NCBI RefSeq assembly: GCF_902806685.2
Contig: NC_048541.1
Location: 7,685,465 to 7,749,464 of the forward strand
Reading direction: 5' to 3'
Source: Maniola hyperantus
Lineage: Eukaryota > Arthropoda > Insecta > Lepidoptera > Nymphalidae
Length of the DNA: 64,000 bases
The position numbers and the translations under genes are program-made. This document shows, one piece after another, positions 34,101 to 45,300 of this stretch. The notes under the pieces were generated by a model. That model saw only the letters and a list, made by a program, of their open reading frames with translations, was not told the origin of the DNA and did no database searches. Numbering within the stretch: position 1 is the first letter of the stretch; every line of letters begins with the position of its first letter.

Positions 34101-35867
34101 GTCGATGTACAATATTTTCTGCCGGTTACTGTACCTACGGTGTTTTTTTTAGGATTATTAGTGCATGCTTTGTTTGCGATGAATTTCAGGAAATTTCCAA
34201 AAATACCTTTTATATGATAAATACCTACAGTTAAATCACTGCATTAGGAGATAAGCTCGCGTAATAGGAGGCTCCGGTGGGAGGCTTCGGCCGTGGCTAG
34301 GTACCATCCTACCGGCAAAGCGGTGCCGCCAAGCGATTTAGCGTTTCGGTACGATGCCATGTAGAAACCAAATAGAGAGAGATCCAGTGCGTGCTAGCTA
34401 GTTTTTCTCGGGAATTCCCGAGGGATTTTTAAAAAACCTTTATTCGCACCAATCTTTCGGATTAGCGCGAATGTGCGGAAATATACGATTGCCGCCCTAC
34501 CACACAATCATTTACGAATCATTTGCCAAATTGCATTAGTGGAGCCGAAGCGTTACAAAACAAGTATTACGTGTGCATAATGACATAAGACCCGCATGAT
34601 ATGCGACTTCTCTTTCGCTCCACACCTTCCCAGAAACGCGTTTTTGGACCGTTTCAGTAGGCTTTTGCGTTTTCTTTGCTTACTGTACAGTGACCTCACC
34701 GGGCTCAGGTCTCATGTTATCGACTATTCAGCACGCAAAGTAAATTTTCAATAAAAACGACTTACTCAATAGACGTCCTTCATCTGTTCTCAGCACCACC
34801 TCATCATCACAGCACAGCGACAGCAGACAGCTCGCTGAACCCGGCCATTGGGACAGTCTGAACTCCCCCCTTATCCAAGACGAAGGCGATGGCAAATCCC
34901 TCAAACTCCGATTCGATGTTAGTCAGTACACCCCTGAAGAAATCGTTGTGAAGACAGTCGACAACAAATTATTGGTTAGTATCTGTTTAACAATTTTTTC
35001 ATGTTTTTTTGTTCATGTTCAGTGGCGCGCCTTTGGAAAGGCCTATGTCCAGCGATGGACGCATACATGCTGATGGAATGTAAAAAAACTGTTTTAAGTA
35101 TAAACGTGATGTTATACCACGCGACTGTGGGCATTAGCTACCAAAACTGCAAGAGGTGAAAGTAACGTGTTTTTCAATATTGAAAATACGTGTGACGTTT
35201 ACAGCTGTGCAATCTGCTTTTTATTTATTATTATATTATAGTAAATGTATTTCTTAAGAAACTGCCAATTTTCAAATATACTAGACTAGTTTTATTAATA
35301 TCTGGGATGGAAGTAAGTTGAGTAGAGAAGATCGGCTACAAATCGTTTAAATGACTTATTTTTTGGTTGTAGGAAAGTTTTAAATTGTCTTTGTTGAAGT
35401 GGATAATTATGTAGGTAGGTAAGTAGGTGTTACTATTGGCAAACATACACCGAAGCCGGGTTATCTATTGACAACAAAAAAAAATCGCAGTATGCATTAC
35501 ATGAATACTGACAACGAATTGTCTGGAACTAAGACATTAGGCAGGACGCCAACAAACTTTGTCACTTTTGCAATGGATGAGGGTAATTTTATTGAGAAAC
35601 CGAGCCGAAATGAGGTTACGATATTTGATAATTTGAACATAAAATATTGACTTGATCCATTTCTGTTTTCAGGTTCACGCCAAACACGAAGAGAAGTCAG
35701 AGACAAAATCAGTGTACAGAGAGTACAACAGAGAATTTCTCCTGCCAAAAGGTACAAATCCAGAGGCCATCAAGTCTTCGCTGTCTCGAGACGGTGTCCT
35801 GACCGTGGAGGCGCCACTGCCACAGCTCGCCATCACCGACAGGAACATCCCCATCCAGAAGCATTGA
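28113..35867 (+). CDS. Small heat-shock protein, HSPB8 / CG14207 type
   Basis: ATP-independent chaperone that holds unfolding proteins; the HSPB8 branch works with BAG3/Starvin in selective autophagy (family knowledge). Three exons join in phase: 28113-28300, 34794-34974 and 35673-35867, for 187 residues. The N-terminal block KRNIPIKLGDFSVIDTEFSS is the diagnostic start of the Drosophila CG14207 group. The alpha-crystallin domain spans about 85-172, with LRFDVSQYTPEEIVVKTVD, VHAKHEEKSETKSVYREYNR and the SRDGVLTVEAPL strand. The C-terminal IPI of NIPIQKH fits the I-x-I motif that docks neighbouring subunits. AATAAA at 36544-36549 is a likely end of the mRNA. Intron 1 (6.5 kb) is full of repeats. 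Confidence 0.95.
28500..28760. other. GC-rich unique block in HSPB8-like intron 1
   Basis: About 200 bp downstream of exon 1, sequence of higher GC content and low repetitiveness (GGCGGCGGCGGTTCCATTAA, GCGCCGGCCGGCAGC) stands out from the AT-rich intron. It might be a regulatory element; nothing in the sequence proves it. Confidence 0.3.
29323..29644 (+). repeat. tRNA-derived SINE, family B, copy 1, with target duplication
   Basis: The head GATAGCCTAGTGGGTACGAC and box B-like GGTTCGATCCCAGGC are followed by a conserved body (TGCCTGAGAGTTGTCCATAA) and a (GAT)n tail. It is flanked by GCTGACTA at 29315-29322 and 29645-29652, a target-site duplication. The short open frame across it is not a gene. 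Confidence 0.9.
31344..31765 (+). repeat. Dispersed element family C, copy 4
   Basis: Full length, AGGGTTCCGTACCGCAAAAG to GACTCGCACTTGGCCGG plus T tract, in intron 1 of the HSPB8-like gene. The preceding 29653-31343 is AT-rich with nothing recognised. Confidence 0.85.
31932..32090. mobile_element. Fold-back MITE, family G, copy 2
   Basis: GGCTAATTCCGTTGTACACA at the left, GAGAATCGGCCCCA at the right, with inner TAAACTAAACTAAA arms. About 160 bp, as in the copies at 9082 and 45231. Confidence 0.85.
32106..32425 (+). repeat. Family D, copy 6 (internally duplicated tail)
   Basis: GTGTGTCTGTCTGCTAGCTT, TTGCATCCCAGGGAAGGA, CCCGGAAAATGAAAGAGTTC, then a second partial tail from about 32320 ending CACGTGGGCGAAGTCGTGCG. 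Confidence 0.65.
32641..32682. repeat. Perfect 18-bp hairpin
   Basis: TGTCACGCAAGGGGTTTA and TAAACCCCTTGCGTGACA are exact inverses with a 6-nt loop (CAAACA), in intron 1 of the HSPB8-like gene. Confidence 0.8.
33118..33175 (+). repeat. Family F fragment
   Basis: TATAAAAGGAAAGCTAACTG, GACTGACTGACTGA and a jump to ATAAGCTAGTA: head and tail with the middle deleted. Confidence 0.55.
33952..34131. mobile_element. Palindromic MITE, family P, copy 3
   Basis: CAGTAGCCGGCAGAAAATAT at the left and ATATTTTCTGCCGGTTACTG at the right, flanked by TA (33950-33951 and 34132-34133). The inner arms GTAGAGCGTTGTC and GACAACGCTGTAC face each other. Confidence 0.9.
34262..34375 (+). repeat. tRNA-derived SINE family A, body fragment
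   Basis: GGGAGGCTTCGGCCGTGGCT through TTCGGTACGATGCCATGTAG; head and tail are missing. Confidence 0.7.
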
Positions 35868-37130
35868 GGCGACCCTTTTAGCGGTCTTCGACAGCAGCTA
35901 TTCCATACTACTGTTAATTAATAATTTATTATAATTTACAATAATTATTACTATAAGGAGTCTTGGAGGTCTTCAGATATTTATTTTGAATCTTAATTGT
36001 AATGAATCTCAACGTATTCTAACACGTATATGTTGTTATCGGTTTGACTTTTTAGATTATTCCAAGGTCAACTTCGCTGCAAGATTGCGGAGCAAATCGC
36101 AATGTTTGCATTAATGTTGCTTTAGAGTCAATGCTTTCACTGTGATCGTTAGAAGATTTTGCATATTATCATGGATTTGTGAAATATTTGATATTCAAGC
36201 GGCAAGCTGATATTACACTGCACTGAGTTTTAGGTGTATTCACGCGGTATCAGTATCTTTAATTTTTAAGAAGCTAGGGCCTATGACCGCTTGAAGTGGA
36301 GCTTATCGAACGTGTTCAATGATAATAGTGCAATTGGTACTCTGTGTACTTATTATGAAATATAATAGGCTTATTCAACAGTTAAGTGTCTTAATGATAA
36401 CTTATAAAAGTCCAATTTATTCTAACATTATTTTATAGTTCAAAATAACAATAGCATTATATTCAGTACACGGTGTTAACAGCTTTTAACTGATACACGT
36501 TTATATTTTAGTACAAACAGTTGTTACGAAAGTTTTAGATGTCAATAAAATACACGGAAAAATTTCTCCGTAGTTTTAATTCCGCATGCGATGCATGTCA
36601 TGAATATTAGCTATATTCAATTACAACTCATTAAACCCTCTTTCTTATCAGCATAGTAGTGCCGAGCGTACCTGCTATAATAAAATTTGTAAGTCCCTAA
36701 CCTATACCCTATCCGCGGAACTTGGACGATCTAATCGTCCAAGGTTTGGCTCTATGATTTCTATAGGTACGTAACAGAGAGAGCGCTATTAACTTATCCG
36801 TGGAATGAAGTCAGCAGCGTCCTCTCTGTTTTTGTATGGGATTAGGTAGAGAGAGCGTTGGCGGGTATAGTAGCTAGTCTATCCACCCCATACCTACATT
36901 ATTATTGTACACCAATAAAGATCTAACAGTCGCTGAAGGACAATAGTTAGAATAGGTAGCAGTATAAAAATGTACCATAGTGCAACCTACATTGTGCAAC
37001 TGCATTGTTTACGATTTATGAAACAATGGAAACGGAAACATTAGACTGTAACTTTGATCCATAAGTCACGCTTGATTACTCTACATTGTAGGATATAATT
37101 CCACGCAAAGTTACAAGTAGGTATTGAAAC
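35868..37130. other. HSPB8-like 3' UTR and flank, no gene seen
   Basis: AATAAA at 36544-36549 marks a probable 3' UTR of about 680 bp. From 36560 to 37130 I see short repeated text (GAGAGAGCG at 36776 and 36848) but no gene. Confidence 0.5.
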
Positions 37131-37700
37131 TACAGTAACTGTCTGTGTGTTTGTCAGTCTGCTAGCTTTTCACGGACCATCCGATTACCTAACAAATTTT
37201 GACGAAATTTGATACAGATATACAGAGGCGTCTCTAGGCCCTTGTGGCGCCCGTGTGCAACCAGTACCCTGGCGCCCTCTAGTCTAGTAGGAGCAGGGTC
37301 AAAATGGAATACTAACAGTTATATTTTCAAACGGAAATTCGGATGCAAATGGTGCAATTTTAAATGATAATTTTAAATGATGACGGCGTCGGCCATAACA
37401 CGAGCGCAGGGTCTTTGAGAGCGCCGGCATCGACGCATCTTTGGAGGTGTCGGATTAGAGGGCGCTCGACGCCCCCTTAGACCCGGCGCCCGTGTGGCAC
37501 ACCCTGCACCATAGGTAAAGACGCCTCTGCAGATATAGCTTGCATCCTGGAGAAGGACATAAGCTACTCTTTGTCCAGGAACCACAAAGAGTTCCTACGG
37601 CATTTAAATGAAAAAAAAATCCACACCAAAAAAGACCGGGACATCATTTCTTGATACAGAGATATCTTGCATTCCGAAAACGGATATAGGCTACTTTTAA
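37131..37700 (+). repeat. Family D, copy split by a hAT-like MITE
   Basis: GTCTGTGTGTTTGTCAGTCT, then GCTAGCTTTTCACGGACCAT, interrupted at 37223, resuming at 37530 with TAGCTTGCATCCTGGAGAAG and CAAAGAGTTCCTACGGCATT. Confidence 0.75.
37223..37529. mobile_element. hAT-type MITE with exact 8-bp target duplication
   Basis: The terminal repeats CAGAGGCGTCT and AGACGCCTCTG are exact inverses. CAGATATA is duplicated at 37215-37222 and 37530-37537. Eight-base duplication with CAG-type ends is the hAT signature. 307 bp, GC-rich, non-coding. Confidence 0.9.
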
Positions 37701-38657
37701 TCCTGGAAAATCACAGAGTTCAGATTTTTCAAAAACCTTAATTTACGATGACGAATTTGATGGCATCATGTACCTAGTATTTATATGAAGGAAGAAATAT
37801 TTGTGGACCCGTATATGGATCTGATAAGGAATTAGCCAGTGAATTTAGCCATTGATGGAGCAAGCTGTGATTGGAGCAAGCATCCCTACGTGATCTCATC
37901 AGGGATGAAGAGATCCGAGATTAACCAGAGAAAACCTATGTCCAGCAGAGGAAGAAGAAGGAAGTCTGTAACTAAGTTTTTTTCCGTATTTAGGGTTTCG
38001 TATTACATCTAAACTGGGAGTCAAGTAAGTAACGTCATTGCGTTAGCCAACATAGTAGATGACGTACCAACCGACTACTCGTATATCATTCACCACAGAT
38101 TCTCAGTAAGATTAATAACGCTATTTGCGCTAATATATTATAATTACCCGAAACCGCTGATTGTGAATAATGTTAGCGCATACAGAGTCGCAATTAATTA
38201 ACACAGCATGCATTCGTTCAGCTGCCAAATGGATTTTAACTCGGACAAATACGTGACAAGGTCGATGCTAGTTTGTTAGGACAAGCGTTCGTAATTCTCA
38301 ACGTTGTAACGGTTAGACTGGTTACATCATTGTGATGCATGCCGCTGGTATGCCCCAAATAAATTGGTGTTTATGAGCCATAGACTAGAATAGAAATTAA
38401 TGCCTACGCTGCGCTGTTTGAATTGCACTCATTCTCATAATGGCTGCAGCGTCTTTCGTGCCAATTTACAGTTTTAAATCTTGGTGATAAGTTTTTGGTC
38501 TTTTATTTTAGACTACTGACATTATAGTTACAGCGCGTATAGACGATGGAAAGGAGTATGAATCGGTTTTGAAATAGGTTGAAAATCTCAATTTTCTAAA
38601 AACGTCACAATATTACGGAAATTTAGCCTTCACCAAGGATGATAACCATGAAGAAGC

Positions 38658-38797
38658 AGGTTTCCGATACCGACAGGTCGGTGCGGGTCGGTACCGCTCG
38701 GTGCGGGTTATGTTATCTTACTACCTCTCTTTATGTGAGAGCTGGCACACCGACGCAATGGTACCGACCTTCACCGACCTGTTGGTACCGGAAACCT
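38658..38797. mobile_element. Fold-back element with about 26-bp inverted ends
   Basis: The left arm 38658-38683 (AGGTTTCCGATACCGACAGG and on) pairs with 38772-38797 at about 24 of 26 positions. The interior repeats GTCGGTGCGGGT-type text. Single copy in the window; probable MITE. Confidence 0.6.
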
Positions 38798-39171
38798 AGT
38801 TCTTTATGCAGGCACCCTCAGTGACATGTTTTGTAACACAAGTTACCTTAGGAGGTAAGAGTGTCTAAGTACAAAATTCTAATTCCTTAATTAATGAACA
38901 ATGGCTTAATTAATTAAGGAATAAAATTTTTGTCAAGGCACATCTAATCTTGCACTTGTTGATTGATAATTATTATTGAAAAAAGTTTAATTGTCATTTG
39001 CTGTAGACACTTGCTGTAGTGCGCCACATATCCACTGAGATATTGAATAAGTATGCAAGTTTCCAGAGTTCTTGCTCGCTACTTAAATATTATAAAACAA
39101 AACAACAATTGCAAGACAGATGCTAGGGAGGCTAGGGGCCTTACCGCGTAGATTGACAGGTACAGTGAGAC

Positions 39172-39282
39172 GATTGCAATCACTTCTGATTTGTTGAAGC
39201 TTGCTCATTATTGGCTACAATGCATTGTTACACCAAACCTACCAAAAATTCAGCCAATCACAATAATTGTGATTGTAATAAT
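39172..39282. mobile_element. Fold-back MITE, family Q, copy 1
   Basis: GATTGCAATCACTTCTGATT and AATTCAGCCAATCACAATAA share blocks with 56284-56395, in the same order and spacing. Confidence 0.6.
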
Positions 39283-39360
39283 GATTAATGCAGCTTTTCC
39301 GGATCGATCTGCTGGGTTATCTTAAATGAAAGATCTGGAGTTTAGTCAAAACGTACACAT

Positions 39361-42300
39361 TTATTTGTTCCACATATTATTGACAGCTCGATATGCGACA
39401 TAGCTTAGGGAGCCGATCACGACAATTCGAGTGAAAACTTCTATTACTACGTCTTTTGTACTTTTCTCTGTTATGAGGTCGGCGGGCTTTAAACTATCTT
39501 TACTTATCTGTAAAGAAAAACAACACTAAGGCCAAGTGTCCGTTATCAATAAAACTTGCAGAAGATAGCTCTGGCTAGTCATTTACACTACACGTCACTT
39601 GCACTCAGTGGCATGATGATTTGAAGATTTCTTTCCTTTACTTGTGGCAAATTTTATGATTCTAGGTCAACGGGAAGTACGCTATAGGTTTTGATTCCCT
39701 TGTCTTGACAGATACGACAGACAGACAGACAGACAACAAAGCTCAAAGTGATCTTAATTCCTATAAGGGTTCCTTTTTTGCTTTTGAGGTACGGAACCCT
39801 AAAAATGAGCATTGAGAGTTCGTTAGAATCTGTAATTTATATGGAATTTGCCGTACCTAGGCGTACGGAGTTGGGGCGACTCCATGCGTCTACGGCAACT
39901 TTCATGTGAATTACAGATTCTAACGGTCGCCTTCGACTGAGTTGCCGGGCGACTAGTCGACTGTGCGTAATGGGTCAGAAATGACAATGACAGCTGATTT
40001 CTGTAAGTTTTATTGCTAGTGAATATTTAACAGGCACAAAGCGCCACAGAGACTGCACGATAGGACGTTAAATGAATGCGTGCTAACTGTCGTACGATTT
40101 ATAATACAAGGCATTGTGATTTATCAATTATCATGCATTACAATTTACACTGCAGAGCGGAGCATCAACGACTCGTCCACATAGTACGAACGCCTTCATA
40201 CGGTTTCTTGTATTCAAACTTGTAGGAACTGAGGTAAATATGTTGCCGTCGCGTCACGCTGCTATAACGCGTAGGAGATGATTTATGCCAACACGTGGCG
40301 TGGCAGGCGCGGGCCGTGCCACGTACAAGGCGCGTAATTTTATATGAAGCAGTACATGCATCACCGTGCCGTGTCCAGGCACGGACGCCACACGGTGAAG
40401 CATGAACTCTCCGCCACGTGTTGGCATAAATCATCCCTTATGTGTACTTAGTATATTATTATGTAAAAGGGATCCACACTGCCAATTTATCACGACAGGT
40501 GACGCATAAGCGAACCGGTCATAGAGGTAGTAGGTATATCATCTGTGGAACCGGCTATACTGAGCCACAGAGTACATTTGTACTGAGCTGTCAAACGCCA
40601 TAATTATAATTATACGAGCTTCCAGGTATCATACATCTTTAAGTTATTCAGGAAACAATCGTATATTGTATCGATATCAACAAACAAAACAAACAATGTT
40701 GATTTTAATTTGACATTGGCCGGACCTCTTGTGGCGCCCTCTGAGATCGGTTTTGTCTGTGGATCCCCATTAACAGTTCAGTTAAAATACCTAACTGTTT
40801 TAGAAGGCTTTACTTAACAACCTCAAGTATCTAATTTTTGTTATAAGCAAGTATCCGTCAGGAAATATTGTACATCAACTATTAGAAAGAGGTTTCGGCT
40901 TCGTAGAGCGTTGTCTCTGTCACTCATACCTACGTGATTTTTTGTAGATCTAAACGACACAAAACCGCTATATCTTTCTAAACGTCGCTGTACAGTATTT
41001 TCTGCCAGGTCCTGTAGTCGTGTTTTAGCTAGTGATAATATTGTTTGCCTCAAATTGTAAAAAAAACCCTGAGTTTCACATAGTATGTATAGTAATCAAA
41101 AGAATCAAAAAATGTTTTGCTAGTTACCTTAGTATGGATTTTCTTCATTGCATTAACCTCTCTCCTAATACTGTTGATATTTCCGATCATCTTTTTGGCA
41201 GCGCCTTGCAATCTCTCCATTGTAGGTGAGTCAGGCGGCTCAAATTTGATTTGATTCTGAATTCTGTTGTAATCGCGTAAAACGTATGTAAGAGTAGTCT
41301 CCAAAATATACAGCTGTTGTAGGTGGGTTCCCAATATGGTTAGACATTCAGTGATACTGCAAGAGACAAACAAACATAGTAAGTATGTATAAACAAATGA
41401 CGCACTAAGAAAATTACACTCGCCACTCTTCGTGTCCTAACATCGGTGTGAACGCACGTACACTACATACCTATTTTCTATTTTACTTATTATGTATAAT
41501 TTCATGTAAATCGATCAATTAAACCACTTCCCAACCCAAAAAGGACTTCTGCTTTCAAAACCAGCTCCAGGCAGCCGCCCTAATGTAACTTGTATGTCAC
41601 ATAACCTACATATTATGTTACGTATGGAACGTACAGCCGGATGCTTAATCGTTGTCATTGTCTGTGCCCACGAGCACAGTTCACGACAGTTAGAGAACTT
41701 CTAACAAAACTCGAGGCTTCGACGTTACCGGCAGGCGTCAAATGTTAGTAGATTTGACGCTTTTCTATGGTTTTATGTCACCATAGCCTAATATTTGACA
41801 AATCGTCGATTCAGGATCAAACCGAGAGTTCCCACACTCTAGTCTAATCTAAATATATAAAAGGAAAAGGTGACCGACTGACTGATCTGTCAACGCACAG
41901 CTCATACTACTGGACGGATTGTGCTGAAATTTGGCATGCAGATAGCTATAATGACGTAGGCATCCGCTAAGAAAGGATTTTTGAAAATTCAACCCCTACG
42001 GCGGTGAAATAGGGGTTTGAAATTTGTGTTGTCCACGCGGACGAAGTCGCGAGCATAAGCTAGTAGTTAATAATAGTAGTATTAATACTCATACCTCTTT
42101 GGTTCACCACGCTCTGTTTGTAACCCTGCGACGGCATTTACTTTCCAGCTCCTTGTGTGAAAACTACGTAAGCCATGTTTTAATCTCTGTCTTTCAAAAG
42201 GCATTTCGATGCCTAGCTTTAGCATGTCTTCATTTTCGAGTAGGAGAAATGTCCGCAAGTCTATAGGAGTACTTTCGAAGGTCTTCGACAGGCGATCGCA

Positions 42301-45300
42301 GTTCATACCGTACAGTAGGTGAGATATTTCGTTTGCATATTTTGGTCTGTAATATGAAACAGAAAAATCTAAATGATTTACATCAAAAGCACTTTGATTA
42401 GAAAATTGATACCTATTCTGTCTGTTAATTACAAGTTGGGAACTTTAAGTAGGTGTCCTTTCAAATGAATGAACTACTTGAAATTGGTTCAGGTTTAATG
42501 GTGTTTGGGAGCACCAGAAAAAGTTGTAAACACTCCCTTTTTTACCTGACTACATCAAAGCCAGGGTTGTAATTTTAGCAGTCTATATATATACATATTT
42601 ATGTATGTTTCACCCTTGCGCCTAAACTACTGAGCCGATTTTGATGAATGTCAATCAATTTATGAATTACTAGATGATGCCCGCGACTTCGTACGCGTGG
42701 GTTTAGTTTTTAAAATCCTGTAGGAACTCTTTAATTTTCCGGCATAAAAAGTAGCCTATGTCCAGGTTTCTAGGTCTTAAATTATACCCATGCAAAAAAT
42801 CATGTCGATCCGTTGCTCCGTTGCGACGTGATTGAAGGACAAACAAACACACTTTCGCATTTATAATAAGGGTAGTGGTTATGGTCAGGCATAGGCTACA
42901 TTTTATACGAACAAAATAATATGACAGGTCTTACATCCAAGAACGAGGGATCTCTAAAAACTTTTTATTTGCTATTAAGAGAAAATTCTGAGTTCATGAA
43001 TAAAGTTGAAGATATTAAAATAAGTACATTAATTTTTATTTTTAATATTTATTTCGGGAACAAGCAAATTAAGTGACAGAAATACAATTTTACTACATTT
43101 CAGCGTTCATAATACCTATTACTAGCACTATTTAGGCTCAGGTGGAAGCGGCACTCGCTTCCACCTGAGCCTAAATAGTGCTAAATAGTGCCGCAAACTT
43201 AGTGCTGTTTAACTTTAATGTTAAGTTGGTCAAAATATAGCCTGTACAAAACTTACTTGCTCTCATTCCTCAAGCCTGGGTAATAATCCTGCCACTGAGT
43301 CTGATTGTCTAGACAATCCTTTTGTTGAGTTGCATCGCTGTCTAGTAATTCGTCACTCTCATTTGACATTGAACATTGTTGAAGGATGTCATTAATCTCA
43401 TCATTTTCGTGAGAACTGGCTATTTCTTTTGGTGAGCGATTAGATTTATCCACTATATTCCATCTCGCTCCTCTACTTAAGAGTAACTCAAGACACCGGG
43501 GTTGATTGTGGTGTATTGCCCAGAAGATTGCCTGAACAGAACAAGATATTTGGTTTAATACACTAATGTAGCAGCTGACTTTCTGTTTTAATTTAAGGCT
43601 ATAACACAGACAATATACAAAGATAATATGTCAATTTCAGCTTCTAAGAGACGTATTGTATAAGGGCGGTTTACACTTCAAAGCGCGCATAATTGTCGCG
43701 CTGCAATGTGACGTGCTTCCTCTACTTCCGTGTATGCGTACACCTGCTGACTTGCTAAGCGATTCTTTGCTGAGTTTGGAACTGCGCAGATTTTGTTCCA
43801 ACAAACAAACAACTTATTATGTAAACTTAGGGTTCCATCTCTTCAATAAGTACCTACTGTCCACCCTATCCCTGAGGCCCAGAATCAGTCAGAATGTATT
43901 CATGGCTTTTATTTATACACAGAACACATAAGGTGGTACAATTATGATAGATTATAGGGTGTGTGTATTACTAATATAAAGGCATGTAATAATGAGATAA
44001 AAGTATAGTCTGTAAAAAATAACTCCTCACGCGCCATTTTAACTTTTTGTGTCAAATTTCATGTCAAAAGTACGATTTTAGTCCTTATTTTAAAGGTGAA
44101 TCATACTTTTGACATGACAGTTGACCCATAGTGTTAAAATGGGGCGTGAAGAGTTATTTTTACGCATATAATACTATTCATGAATGTCAATAAGCATAGA
44201 CAACATAAATTAAATGTAGCCAATTGAACAGCATTTAAATGTAATAATTTTAAAAAGACAAAAGATTAGTTTTTGTTTTGATAATAAAGTAGCTTATGCT
44301 CGCGACTTCGTCTGCGTGGACTACACAAATTTCAAACCCCTATTTCACCCCTCTAGGGGTTGAATTTTCCAAAATCCTTTCTTAGCGTATGCCTACGTTA
44401 TAATAGCTATCTGCATGCCAAATTTCAGCCCGATCCGTCTAGTAGTTTGAGCTGTGCATTGATAGATCAGTCCATCAGTCAGTCACCTTTTCCTTTTATA
44501 TATTCTAAATATTACAACCCAAGCAACCCAATCATTCCATACTAATATTATAATTAATGCAAAAGTGAGTTTATCTGTCAACTTTTTATGGCAAACCACA
44601 CACACACACAGCTTTTGACGAAAGGCACAGAAATGGTTTATACCTACCTAAAAAAAACCTAAAATCTGTGTGAATGAATTGATGGGCATCATGTTTGGTA
44701 AAGAGATAGCTTGCATCCCAAAAAGGGATTTATACATCATTTAATAAATAATAAATAATTATGTCAAAGAAATATTATTATTCTATTACAACTTTTATCA
44801 CAGAATTGTTATATTAAAACAAGGACAGTGAATTGTGATATAAAACTTTGTAAATTACAGTTTTATGCAGATTTTACTCAAAATAAATTCATTTACTTAC
44901 AGTCCAGCCCTGCCGATCTCTTATCTCAATATTAACATCCTTATCAATAATCAGTTCAACTACAGAGATGCGTCCACTAATAACAGCTCGCATGAGAGGC
45001 GTCACTCCGTACTTGTCACCAACATTGAGTATGCAGTTCTTCTCTATTAGACTCAACACAATGTTGTATGTGGCAGACTCATTGGCACTGGTATTTGAAC
45101 ATGCTAACATTATTGGTGTTACAGAATCTGTTAAAAAAAGTGATAGAATTGTAAGAATTAAAATATGATATAAAAAAAAAAAATGTTAACAATTTAGATA
45201 GGTAGTTTAGTACTACTTTACATGTAAATTGGGGCCGATTCTCTTGTACACAATCTCTAAACTAAACTAAATTAACAGGTCTAAATCTAGTGCTATCCTT

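Larger units (their letters stand above)
37701..39360. other. Convergent gap before GASZ, no gene seen
   Basis: Contains two fold-back elements (38658-38797 and about 39172-39282) and otherwise no recognisable feature. Confidence 0.5.

Noticed and set aside
40165..40434. 89-codon open frame, minus strand
   Set aside because: It coincides with a perfect inverted repeat; the frame follows from the palindrome.
41050..41127. Extension of GASZ exon 7 through the GTAACT donor
   Set aside because: A good acceptor at 39508 opens a final exon encoding the expected C-terminal membrane anchor, in phase.
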